64,000 nucleotides of DNA. Source: Zygnema cylindricum (Eukaryota > Streptophyta > Zygnematophyceae > Zygnematales > Zygnemataceae). Positions 1-18,147 of the stretch are shown here, piece by piece (within the stretch, counting starts at the first letter, position 1; each line of letters begins with the position of its first letter). The DNA is taken from contig JBBHKE010001280.1 of assembly GCA_037447655.1 (NCBI GenBank), positions 62,001 through 126,000 of the forward strand, written 5' to 3'. Both the position numbers and the translations under genes were made by a program. Below the pieces are notes generated by a model. The model did no database searches and was not told where the DNA came from. It saw nothing but the letters and a program-made list of their open reading frames with translations.

Positions 1-337
1 AGATATTTCTCCAATCAAAATCCACCCACCACCAATCTAATAAGACCGCTATTCCACTCCCAGTTCCCCCATGTTTAAAACATTTACTATTTTAGCCATT
101 TTTTTTAGTGCAATAAGTTAATACTTAATAAGACCACTACACAATACACCTTTATTAGCATCAATGACACTATATTGGTGCCCTAATATTTACCCTCGAA
201 CATTAAAAAGTATAAATGACACTAATTGTTTTTTTCTTAACACTAATTCTTCAAACGGTGCAAAACCAGCCACGTCATTCGGAATTGGATTAGAATTAAT
301 AAAAACTGATATGAACCTCGCAATGGTAATTGTTTGA

Positions 338-460
338 CTCCAATAAATTAGAGTTAATAACACTAATATAAACCCCAAGCTAATGATTTCTTGACTCTAA
401 TACATTAAAGTTAATAACACTAATATAAACCCCATGATAACAATTTCTCGACTCTAATTA
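338..460. repeat. short tandem repeat, two units of about 62 bp
   Basis: Two adjacent units share the string TTAATAACACTAATATAAACCCC followed by a diverged spacer and the next GACTCTAAT block. The surrounding first 540 bases are AT-rich and contain no convincing coding sequence on either strand. Confidence 0.7.
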
Positions 461-595
461 TGATTCACAGTGTGTTCTGCTTGCAATTTTCTTTATTTAT
501 AAAATCATTTTCTTATTTTTATCAATTGATAAGGTGTTTAAAGCAAAGATAATAAATTTTTCTTTTCATCCTTGAACGTTGTGCCTTCTTTAAAG

Positions 596-1100
596 AGGGG
601 AGGGGGGAGAGAGAGGGAGAAGGAGAGGGAAAGGGAAAGGGAGGGAGGGGGAGGGGGGAGAGAGAGGGAGAAGGAGAGGGAGAGGGAGAGGGAAAGGGAG
701 GGGGAGGGGGAGGAGAAGGAGAGGGAGAGGGAGAGGGAGAGGGAGAGGGAAAGGGAGGGGGAGGGGGGAGAGAGAGGGAGAAGGAGAGGGAGAGGGAGAG
801 GGAAAGGGAGGGGGAGGGGGAGGAGAAGGAGAGGGAGAGGGAGAGGGAGAGGGAGAGGGAAAGGGAAGGGGAGGGGGAGGGGGAGGGGGAGGGGGAGGGG
901 GAGGGGGAGGGGGAGGGGGAGGGGGAGGGGGAGGGGGAGGGGGAGGGGGAGGGGGAGGGGGAGGGGGAGGGGGAGGGGGAGGGGGAGGGCAGGGGGAGGG
1001 GGAGGGGAGGGGGAGGGGAGGGGGAGGGGGAGGGGGACGGGAGCGGGAGGGAGATGGGGAGGGGGAGAGGAAGGGGAGAGGGAGGGGTAGGGAGAGGGGT
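596..1100. repeat. purine-only microsatellite (GGGGGA)n / (GAGAGG)n
   Basis: About 500 bp of almost pure G and A on the plus strand. It begins as mixed GAGAGG/GGAGAA blocks that are themselves repeated at a larger scale (606-740 resembles 770-860), then becomes a regular GGGGGA array at about 870-990. Long open frames across it are artefacts of composition, not genes. The runs of G could form quadruplex or triplex structures. Confidence 0.95.
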
Positions 1101-1452
1101 CTAAGTCCAAGTTCATATTGCATATCCTAACAACCTACACAAAAGTCAAAATTTCATTTTCCCTACTAAGTTTCTAATATGAACCTTCAAAACAAAGGAA
1201 GAAGTCAAAATAAATTATCCAGCTAGAACAAGAATGCCTACAGACAAAAATGTTTCACAAATTGAAATGCCTCCAACAGGTCTGTTTCCCTCTTCTCCCT
1301 CTCCCCCGAAATGTTTTCTGAAACAGCGTCTGAGAATGTTGTCACACCCCGTGCCTCAGTTGCCAAGAAAATGCATAATGTACGTCCTGTTTTCCCCCTT
1401 TTAGGGTTTCTAGGTTTTTAGGGTTTCCATAGTTTCCGTGTGACATACTGAC

Positions 1453-1575
1453 CCTTCGCTCCCAGAAGGGCAGATCGCAGACAGCGTCGTAGTACGTTCC
1501 GGCAGAGAAGCAGAGTGCCGCGTTTCCCGCTAGAAATGCCACGGCGGTCAGCAGCGGCCGCTGATTGCTCGACAT
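1453..1575 (-). CDS. possible first exon of an unidentified small membrane protein gene
   Basis: On the minus strand an ATG at 1575 opens 41 codons that end exactly at a good donor (GAAGG then GTCAGT, 1447-1452). The peptide starts MSSNQRPLLTAVAFLAG, a short polar N-terminus followed by a hydrophobic stretch of about 18 residues, then an aromatic/charged segment (residues about 27-41). The exon is much richer in G+C than its surroundings and has a GC-rich leader upstream, as a real first exon often has. Downstream exons would lie to the left, across the purine microsatellite or outside the window, and I could not find them. I do not recognise the family. It could instead be a chance open frame or a captured fragment. 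Confidence 0.3.
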
Positions 1576-1701
1576 GCGGCACGTGGCAGTGCAGAACTCG
1601 CTATCTTAAAGGCGGCGGCACAAGTGAAACTCTTTATACTCTGGTAATCGGAGCGGATCCGTTCCGGTACGCAGAGTAAAGTACGGTACTGTACTGTACA
1701 G

Positions 1702-1938
1702 TACACCGTGAATCGCTATTAGCCTATTAGTGTAAATGTTTTTTTCGTCTCTTAAAAAATATTTTTTCCGTACACACATGTCGGATTGTGGATCTGACGG
1801 TTGCAATTGAGAATTAAGATTCTCAGCTTCCGATAGGCGGTCTCAAATTCAAAATCGGACATGCGTGTACGGCGAAATAATGTTTTAACTGGCGAAAAAG
1901 TTATTAGCATTTCAACAGTAATAGCGATACACGGTGTG
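1702..1938. mobile_element. degenerate TA-target MITE
   Basis: The left end reads TACACCGTGAATCGCTATTAG and the right end is an imperfect inverted version, TAATAGCGATACACGGTGTG. It belongs to the same family as the elements at 2228-2759 and 14931-15483. No coding capacity. Confidence 0.6.
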
Positions 1939-1958
1939 CTGTAATATAAACTGTACAG

Positions 1959-2165
1959 TACACCGGGTATCGCTATTTGTGTTATTTTTTCGACACTTCG
2001 AACATCTTTTCTCCGTGCATCTTTTCTCAGTTGTGATTGGAAGGAAAGATTCCGATCGGCAGTCTCCAATGGAAAATCGAATAGGCTAATAGTGCTGTTT
2101 TTTTCCGCCTGTTAAGACATCATTTCTCCATTCACACGTTCGATTTAACAGCGATACACGGTGTA
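1959..2165. mobile_element. degenerate TA-target MITE
   Basis: The left end is TACACCGGGTATCGCTATT and the right end is AACAGCGATACACGGTGTA. This is a small non-coding member of the CACC-ended inverted-repeat family, lying just right of a sister copy at 1702-1938. Confidence 0.55.
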
Positions 2166-2227
2166 CTGATTGCAACAGGTGTACAACATGTTGGAAAATT
2201 ACATGTCAGTACAATACTGTACTACAG

Positions 2228-2759
2228 TACACCGCCAATCGTTATTAGCGTGGGAGTTTGATTAGCGTATAATAGTAGTTACAGTGGTGTACGCTATTTA
2301 AGAATTTGAAAATTTTGGAAAAAATCATACATTCTAATTGTTTGATTATGGTAATTTGGATCTTTGAAAAAAAAAATGTCGGTCGCAAACATGCTTACAC
2401 TAATACAGATATCCGTACAAAATCTGACAAATCGTACATTCACACGGTCGAAACGCGGCTGTCGGACGAATATGTGGGAACGGGCTTTTTTACGACCTGG
2501 TTTTTTTTCCTTTTTAGAACGCACATTCTCATGCGTCTGCAGTTACTAAAAATAATTTATTGTAATTTTTAACTTAAAAAGGTACATTTATGTACAGTGA
2601 CACTGACCGTACACAACTCTATTTAAGAGACAACGTACTGAAAATAACCCTAAATAGAAAAAAAGAAAAAAATAGAATGAACTACACTAATGGAGAATAA
2701 AAAAATAAAAAAGCGGGATGGAATTAGTGTACACAACGCTAATAACGATTGGCGGTGTA
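2228..2759. mobile_element. TA-target MITE (Tc1/mariner, Stowaway-like)
   Basis: A 532 bp non-coding element. Its terminal inverted repeats match over about 23 bp (left TACACCGCCAATCGTTATTA, right TAATAACGATTGGCGGTGTA) and each end includes the TA target dinucleotide. Internal sequence is AT-rich with no transposase, so the element would need a mariner-type transposase in trans. Confidence 0.8.
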
Positions 2760-4293
2760 GTGTGCTGCACCATTACCTGCAGACTCGAGTCAGTCCAGTG
2801 GTTCACCTACAGCTGTCACAGAGCTTTTTGAATACCGTATCCGGAGTTTAAAAGACAAATCCGAATCTCCCGTAAAATGGGAATGGAATAACAGCGACGA
2901 GGATGTTAGGACAAATGGCCCATTTCAAAAAGTGGCTCATTTCACGCGGGATTTCCGCGATGACCACTTGGTGCGCCCATCGGATGACAGGTGTCAGCCT
3001 TTTGCCACACAGAACTAGCCGTCTGTCCGAACAGACAAAATAGAATTTCTACGTGGCGTTGTGGTCGAACATGATACTGTTTTTTACATGTACGTTTTTG
3101 TAACTTTTTTCAAAAGGTACAAAAAATCAGTAGGAAGCTGTTTGTCGTATATTACGAAAACCTTGGTAGAAACATTTCCGTTGATATTTGCAGATTGTCG
3201 ATATATGTTTCCCCTCTTTTTTTGTGTTGCCCGAATTGCGAATGAACTCACAGGAAAACCAGATTTCGTCCTGTTAAATGAATTTTAGGGCAAATGTCCA
3301 TTTTAACGGAGAGGCCCTTCGTTAGCGAAACGGTTAACTGACCGCGTGGACTTTTCCAAACTCGAACAAAAGAAAGGACCAGTAGACGCATGTCACTCGA
3401 ATCATTATTGTATACGACAAGCCCAGCCAATGGCTCTTCGCTATAATGGAGTAACGGACATTGCCCTTAACAACAAATCCTCTGTTACGAGGCAAAAGCA
3501 AAAGAGAACATTTCTAAAAAACGATCCACGGCATTTGCTGTATGCATGTATGCATGTATGCATGTATGCAAATATGAATATGCCACTACGTATCCAGTTG
3601 AAATCTGCACTATCCACCTAGAAATGCCACTAGGACTTACTTGGAAAAGACGACACGTGTCAATATCCACACGAACAAAAGACAAGCAGAATGGTTCCAC
3701 TACGACTATCCACGTGCTGGCCAGTAGGAATATTCTCACTTCGTAATAGTTTCTGTGATGCCACCCGTTTTAACCATTTTTTTGGTCAAGGTCCTTGGCA
3801 AGTTACGCCCAAGACGACCGCAACAAAAACGGAAATTCGCATAACGTACGGCTATCTGTGCGCCGACACAAGTTTTCGTTTGATTTTATAGTAAAAACAC
3901 CTACAAAAAATGCGTCGAAGACTTGAAGGTACAGTACTGTACTGTTGTGGTAAGCCCCTGAGTGCGTTCCTTCTCACTTCTAACGATTCTCAATTTCTCA
4001 TCCAATCGGTATGTTTGAAGGGAGCGTGCATATGTACGGCATCTCGCTGACATACCGTAGGTTACAACCAAAAGCCGTCCAGAAAACGGATAAAAACGTG
4101 CTCAAACGGATAGCATCGCGAACAAACGTGAACAAAACCAGTATAACCGTTTTCCCTGGTTAAGGAGTCACTTGCAAGAAACTAGGGTAACGCCGTACTA
4201 CACTTCCCACTTGTATATAGTCTCTCGTCTACACTCGTTTTTGTTTCCACTCTCTACCACTCCAACTATTGCTTCCATTTCCTCACTGTTGCC
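2760..4293. other. intergenic region upstream of the SMP/C2 gene
   Basis: No gene is supported here. A TGCATGTA microsatellite lies at 3538-3571. The last 150 bp before the ATG at 4294 contain a TATA-like TTGTATATAG at about 4209-4219, followed by a pyrimidine-rich leader (CTCTCGTCTACACTCG), which fits a core promoter and 5' UTR, though this is inference. Confidence 0.5.
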
Positions 4294-12062
<7,769 letters not shown>

Positions 12063-12085
<23 letters not shown>

Positions 12086-12234
12086 TCCGTGTCAGTATTC
12101 AAAAGTAGATGGTGTCCGAGAGAGTGGGTGAAATAAAAATCATTGTGTATTAAGCGATGTGACTTGTAATGTGTCAAAATTCAAAAGTAGACAGGATCCG
12201 AGAATGTGGGTGAAATAAAAATTATTGTGTAGGG
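12063..12234 (+). terminator. duplicated 3' end: two tandem copies of stop-codon region plus poly(A) signal
   Basis: A unit of about 84 bp runs from ATTAAG...GACTTGTAA to GGGTGAAATAAAAAT and occurs twice. The first copy holds the real TAA stop (12083-12085) and an AATAAA at 12132-12137. The second repeats the pseudo-stop at about 12165 and has AATAAA at 12214-12219. The gene therefore appears to have two successive polyadenylation signals made by local duplication. Confidence 0.75.
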
Positions 12235-13376
12235 CATCCCATCATTCACCCTCGGCAGAGCTTTGTTGTGATTAGCATTCAATGTCCTTGTATTGTGTCA
12301 AGTTTTGTACATTCTCAAAAGCCCTGGAATGGCTGGTGTAAAGATAAGGTTACCGATGGTTGAAGTCGTATATTTGGGCGAAGCTTTCATGCTTAGCTCT
12401 CTTAAATAAGGATAAGCTTTTGGTAATGCATTTGAAATTTGGATCAATCGTTTTCATTAATCTCACTCGACAGAATGTTCATCATTTCTGAAGATGAAGA
12501 GCCTAGCTTGTCATGTTTAACTTTCAAAACCCGCATGGATTACTAGATTTAACAGTTCATAAAGCTATATCTAAAAGAGGACTAGGAGAATTGTTTGAAC
12601 TGTGGGAGCAATTACAAACCACAATAACTAAAACTAACAAGTGTAGGAAGAAACAAAGCAAGAGTGAGAAAAATTTAGGTACAATTTGTTTTCATAAGCC
12701 GCAAACAGCTTTTCGCCCACAAGCAATAATTGTGCTTGCTTTAAATTGAAATTGTCGCGCGAAAGAAAGCATTTTTTAAGATTATGCCTCGCAAATTTTG
12801 ACTTTGCTGATCTAAAAGCATCTCATCAGGCCATGTTGGATGAAATAGTGAGTAAACTAATGTCAACGCATCCGGCTTTTGGGCAACTTTCTTAAATTAC
12901 ATAAGTTTTACCCATAGAGGTTTCATTCGTTAAAATTTTGATTTTTTTACTATTATGCATTATTTTTAGGGTTTTCTGAACTTTTCGTAAATTTCGTATA
13001 CTTTTCGTGTACGGATGAAGTGTACGGATATAATGTACGGAATTTATAAAAAAAGGTTGAAAGTACACCGTGAATCGCTGTTGGAGTTATGAAATCGATA
13101 TAGTTTCCCATGCTTTTAGGGTGCCGCGAAGTTGTGTGTTCACATATTCGACGCCTGAATTATGTGCGAACACGTTTTCGCGATTTTCTCGTCTTTTATG
13201 ACTTGCAATCAAATCTCAGTACGCTTTTTCGTGCGACGCACACAATTTTCCCTTTCGACGCCATTCTCTGACACTTATTTTGTACGTCTTTACTAAATAA
13301 TGAGCAGTTTTAGTACGGACTAACACATTTTTACGTTACACTATCTATAAATATTCGACATTAGAATAATTAACGC

Positions 13377-13881
13377 TACACCACGAATCGTAATTAGAGT
13401 AATGAAAAAATTAGAGTACAAAAACTAAAAAAAAATATTAGAGTAATTAACGCTAATTTATGTGATAGAGCTTTTTCAACTATGAAGTTTACTCTAATTT
13501 ATTTAAGTATTCTAATTTGGCACGCTAATATCCTCTACTGTAATTAAGGTATTTGTACAAAATTTGGCAAAAGGTACAGTTTAACGTCACTATGACGTTT
13601 GCATTACGTGGTTTGTTAAAACGCAGCTACATGATAACGGCTTGTATTAAATCATTGTTTGTACTTTCTTACTTAATAAAGTACAATTTTGCACGGTCGG
13701 AGGTCGTCCGTACTCCACACTATTTAATACGAACCTATATTAGAATTAAAAACGCTAATTAAACTATACCTTAAATAGAATAATGAAAAAATTATAATCA
13801 TTTACTCTATTTCATGTGATGGAGTCGAAATTTCGAGCGACCGAATTAGAGTAATTTACTCTAATTATGATTCGCGGTGTA
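13377..13881 (+). mobile_element. TA-target MITE, copy in forward orientation
   Basis: 505 bp from TACACCACGAATCGTAATTAG to CTAATTATGATTCGCGGTGTA. The interior is nearly the reverse complement of the element at 14056-14560, including the GACGTTTGCATTACG region and the GTACAATTTTGCACGGTCGG region. Non-coding. Confidence 0.8.
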
Positions 13882-14055
13882 GTTAAACAGTACCAATGTT
13901 CATGTAAACTTTTTTTTGAGTTAAATTTGATTAACTGCAATGTTTTTACGTACATGCGCGTGATGGGCAATGAAAAAAATAGGGAGTACTCTCCTTTGTG
14001 CTAATAAAAAACCACGGTACTTTAATACATGGGCAAATACCCTAAGTTGAAGTAG

Positions 14056-14560
14056 TACACCGCGAATCGTAATTAGAGTAAATTACTCTAATTTGGTCGC
14101 TCGAAATTTCGACTCTATCACATCAAATAGAGTAAATGATTCTAATTTTTTCATTATGCTATTTAAGGTAAGGTTTAATTAGCGTTTTTAATTCTAATAT
14201 AGGTTCGATTTAAATATTGTGGAGTACGGACGACATCCGACCGTGCAAAATTGTACTTTTATAAGTAAAAAAGTACAAATAATGATTTAAAACAGGCCAT
14301 TATCATGTAAATGCGTTTTAACAAACTGCGTAGTGCAAACGTCATAGTGACGATATATTGTACGCTTTTTCAGATTCTGTACGAATACCTTATTTACAGT
14401 TGAGGATATTAGCTTGCCAAATTAGAGTACACCGCATAAATTAGACTAAATTCCTTTTTGAAACAGTTCTATCACATAAATTAAAGTAAATTACTCTAAT
14501 TATTTTTTTCTCTTTTTTTACTCTAATTTTTTCATTACTCTAATTACGATGCACGGTGTA
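14056..14560 (-). mobile_element. TA-target MITE, copy in inverted orientation
   Basis: 505 bp from TACACCGCGAATCGTAATTA to TAATTACGATGCACGGTGTA. Together with the copy at 13377-13881 it forms a large inverted repeat with a spacer of about 174 bp. Non-coding. Confidence 0.8.
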
Positions 14561-14930
14561 CTTCTGGTGAAATTTTTCGTATTTTTATTTTATAATTAAG
14601 TCAAAGTCGGTCAACGCATTTTAAAAAATCTGAAATTTTTAATATTGCGCATATGCATTATTTTTCAAAGTTTTTTACCGTGCGCATATTACGAATGAAA
14701 CCTCTATGGTTTTTCCTCAAAAACTATATTCAGGCATGTGAAACGGTGGATGGGATTTGTCCGGTGGGAGCTAATGCTGTTAAGGCACAATTGATGCCCA
14801 AAGGGATCTCACATTCCAGTCTACAAAATTTCCATCGGTCTGATGTTGTGGATATCAACAAAAAAGTTAGCATACCAAATAAGCTTGTGTTAGGGCAAGA
14901 CAGGCTAGTCACGAAGATCCTGGAGTGAAG

Positions 14931-15483
14931 TACACCGCCAATCGCTATTAGAGTAAATAACGCTAATTCAGTACCCTTTTTTCAAAAAAAAAACATGAAA
15001 TACAATCCATAATTCTATTTTTTCCATTATTCTAATTGGGGTTTTTTTTCAATTAGCGTTAATAATGGAAGTGCATTGCGATGGAAATAGTGTGGCATAC
15101 GGACAGGGTATCTCCGTACGAAATGGTACATTTTGAATTACAAAGGCATAAAAAGATACTTAACATTATTGCGCACACATGTGAATGTGCACTGGAAGAA
15201 AGAGACGCAAACTCGTCGACAAAAATCACGTTCTCATATGTTCGCCCGTCGACCGTGTGAACAGCTCGACGGCGTACGAATTGTCAGATTTTGTAAAAAT
15301 ACACATATTACTGTAGACATCGAAAGGGCGGGTATTTATTATTCAGGACAACCCAAATTACAGTTAGGGATTAATAAGTAAATATATTTTTTTTCAAAAA
15401 AAAAAATCCCGATTAGTGTTAATAACACTAATTTTTTTTTACGCTATTTATTCCTTTACTCTAATAGCGCGATTGACAGTGTA
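14931..15483. mobile_element. TA-target MITE with a demonstrable empty site
   Basis: The left end is TACACCGCCAATCGCTATTAG and the right end CTAATAGCGCGATTGACAGTGTA. Host sequence on both sides (GGAGTGAAG...CTAAACAAAATGC) recurs uninterrupted at 41871-41895 with a single TA at 41880-41881, so the TA dinucleotide is the duplicated target. This fits a Tc1/mariner (Stowaway-like) element. Non-coding. Confidence 0.85.
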
Positions 15484-15600
15484 CTAAACAAAATGCTTAA
15501 AATCTGTTCTCGTAACAAGTCTTGTCGCATCGAAGAAAAATGTTCAAACAAACAAAGAACAACGTGATTTGTAGCAGGAAATTTTAAGTTTTGGGAATTA

Positions 15601-16388
15601 GGGTAGTTTCGCATGTGCTAAAGTTACAGTTATTTTCTGTCGTTTTCATCCATAACTTAGAAAAAAACGAGAAATCCACAGCCGTACCAAAAAATAGAAA
15701 TTACCACCGTACAAGTTGCGTTACCCTGTAAGTTTATGCTTACACTAGTTTGTCGTCTAGCGCGATACAATTTGTCGTTTAGCGCATTTCGACCCACTTT
15801 CGCGTCCTTTTAACACATGTTCAAAAATTACATCAAATCACCTCGCGAGGTGATTTGAAATAAAGTCCAATAAGGTGAGTGAATAGGCAGACACTGTCGC
15901 ACGTGTCTAAAGTTTTTTACAATTTTTGTGCGCGGAGTACCAAAAAAAAACACACTGCACGTTTCCAGCCTGTGCGTAATGTTTTGCGTGCGCTTAAACT
16001 ACAGGGGCCGTCTCTCTCAAAAACACGTGTCTTCACACATACGGCGTATGAAAAATATTGGCTACCTGTCGGCAAGCGGGAAGACGATAAACGAAACCGA
16101 AAATATTTGAGGGTTTCGACACATCAACAATGTGGCGTACGGACATTACGAAGTCACAAAAATTGTACAGCGTGCGGAGAAACGCCTCAAATTGAAGGCG
16201 AGTGGAAGTTTCGCCTCATATTATGTACCACTTCATCTGTAACAATTCTTCATACACGTCTACGTAAGTCACTTTTTTAAGTGACAAGTTATTTGCGTTT
16301 ACATCCGAATGCTCTAAAATCTATATGGAGAATCTTCGCTAAAAAACAAAATAGCAAGACTAAGTTTCGGTTACATGCAAAAATACCC
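15601..16388. mobile_element. Harbinger-like non-autonomous element
   Basis: 788 bp. The left end is GGGTAGTTTCGCATGTGC; the right end, read in reverse, is GGGTATTTTTGCATGTAACC. It is flanked by TTA/TAA. The paralogous site at 41997-41999 is uninterrupted. The interior contains a perfect 24-bp palindrome (15834-15857) with core CCTCGCGAGG. A longer sister is at 42441-43723. No transposase; the open frame at 15879-16280 has no recognisable domain. Confidence 0.8.
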
Positions 16389-16463
16389 TAAACACCGCGT
16401 ATTCCATTACTGTTTAAGTTGCGAAAAAACATTAACACTAAGGGCATGTTCCCATGTGTTCAA

Positions 16464-17368
16464 TGTAACAGTAATAGCAGATCGAAGACGTCCGCGAAAG
16501 AATCACGCTGTTTGGAGTTATATTTTAAAAGTTCTAGCGATGGGTGTATTTAGGTGACAGCGTGGGGTCTAAATAACAAGTGGGTATCATTGAAACGGGT
16601 TAAGGGTCAAATTAGTACCGAAATTACGCGTGTACGTTTCATAAAGTTCTAATGAAACGTTTAGTATGCACGGTCGTTCGTTTCGTACAAATTTTACTAC
16701 GAAACGTTACTTTCACTTAAGGGAATTTCGAAGGAAGTTTCGCGTGCGAAATTTGTTACGCACGATCGTACGAAGTCGCTTTTTGTTTGGCGCGCACTTT
16801 TGCACGTAAATGTTACGTAGTGAAACGTAACGTTTGATTGGTTAGTAAAGTGCTAAGTAGTTAGTAAGAGATTTCGCACATTTTTGCATTGGTCAGTCTG
16901 AGTCCTTGCTGATCAATGATTGGCCCAGGTGAAAGCCTGTTAAAACGGAGCGTTGACTCTGCCAGGGCGATGATGGATAAATAGGGAAGTGTAAAAGGAG
17001 AGTAGACATCTTTTCCTTTGGGAAAATTTTGTGGAAATTCCGGGTGATCTTGGTCGTGAGCGATTAATACCAAATTGGAGAAAAGGCATTTTTGCATTGA
17101 AATCTCTTACTAACTAAATAGTGTTTTAGTAGTTAAAATATAGAATTATTAAGAGTGGAGAGTAGTGGAAAACACTTTAATAAGAAGGGTTGAGCCACGA
17201 GGGCAAGAGACCAAGCTAATGTTATGTGGACAGAAGCTTCTTCTAATTTAAAGTTTATCCTTATGTGAGTATGGTCCAATGTGGATGTGAATTTTCCAAT
17301 GTGTGGAATGTGTGGTTGGGATTGTTTGTAGTAATGGGATTTTTTGAGAGGTAGGAGATCCTGTTACA
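16464..17368 (+). repeat. gypsy 5' LTR
   Basis: Begins TGTAACAGTAATAG and ends CTGTTACA. It is about 54 bp shorter than the 3' LTR because of an internal deletion near its start (between AGATCGA and AGACGTC). Otherwise I counted only about 17 differences by eye over roughly 880 aligned bases. The minus-strand frame at 16861-17097 is an LTR shadow. Confidence 0.92.
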
Positions 17369-17833
17369 TATGGTATCAAAGCTTTGGTTAGAAACCAATG
17401 AGAAGTTTGCTCACTGGAATATCGACTGCCGTGACCGGTGAGGGTGCTCTAACCTGTGTCGGTAGAACCACAATGTGAAGTGGTAGGGAATTGGAGGAAA
17501 ACTAAGTGATCACACCGCCAGCGGCCGCTGGTTAGATGTGGGGCGTGCTCAGGTCCTAAGGACTAAGGCGGGGTGGGCAGTGTAGCCACCGCTGAAACTC
17601 ACTCCAATTATCTAGAGGCGAAACAAACTTGCCTTCTCCTAGCAATGATTCATGTGTAGAGGGAGGGCTTGAAGCCATGAAGGGTGAGGATGTGAGGATA
17701 AGAGAGTAAAAGATCCTGATGTAGTGGGAAGTGGGAAATTTGCTAATGGAGGAGAATGAAAGTGGAGTACTATACTTCTTCAAGAGCAAAGGAGTCCAAA
17801 AATGACTCAAAAAATTTCAAACCCTAAATTGTT

Positions 17834-17930
17834 ACCTTTGATTGCTTTCAATTTTGCTGTTGCAAAATTTGTGGTTAAATCTTACCTTTGAGAGCTTTCA
17901 ATTTTGCTGTTGCAAAATTTGTGGGGAAAT
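17834..17930 (+). repeat. tandem repeat in the gypsy leader
   Basis: A 52 bp unit (GCTTTCAATTTTGCTGTTGC followed by AAAATTTGTGG) occurs twice in direct order between the primer-binding site and gag. It may be a leader feature of the family or a local slip. It is non-coding. Confidence 0.7.
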
Positions 17931-18147
17931 TCTTACCTTTTGTTTCAATGTTGGGAAATTGAAGTTTGAATTTGCACTAACTTACTGTCAATGTTATTTT
18001 TTTATTTCTCAGATTTTGACATTTTCAAAGGATTCGTTAAGGAGAAGAAGTCTTGGATTGGAACAATCTTAGGACTTCAAATCTGCAGCAAATTTCTTTG
18101 GGAAATTATATTCTTTCTTTCTTTTTGTTTGATTTAATTGTGTAATA

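Larger units (their letters stand above)
12912..14709. mobile_element. TIR element with 19-bp perfect inverted termini, host to two MITEs
   Basis: The ends are CCATAGAGGTTTCATTCGT (12912-12930) and its exact reverse complement (14691-14709). Sequence just inside is also loosely inverted (TATGCATTATTTTT near both ends). Most of the interior is two inverted MITEs plus a lone MITE end at 13064. No transposase frame is visible. The superfamily is undetermined because flanking target duplication is obscured by T-runs. Confidence 0.6.
12513..14928 (+). pseudogene. unidentified gene fragment split by a TIR element
   Basis: Two coding-looking pieces flank the element at 12912-14709. On the left, an open frame at 12513-12749 (starting MFNFQNPHGLLDLT), then another frame running into the segment ANFDFADLKASHQAMLDEI, which ends at a good donor, GTGAGT (12847-12852). 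On the right, an acceptor (TATATTCAG) at about 14733 opens 65 codons beginning ACETVDGICPVGANAV and ending in TGA at 14926-14928. With the transposon removed these could be the last exons of one gene. I do not recognise the protein and cannot show that the frames join, so this is a low-confidence remnant. Only its last few codons recur in the duplicated segment at about 41862. Confidence 0.3.

Noticed and set aside
538-1123. Long open frames on both strands (Pro/Leu/Ser-rich or Arg/Gly/Glu-rich)
   Set aside because: They are produced by the purine microsatellite; any frame across such a tract stays open.
15879-16280. 133-codon frame in the Harbinger-like element as a transposase
   Set aside because: No DDE motif or known domain, too short, and the sister element at 42441 does not preserve the frame.
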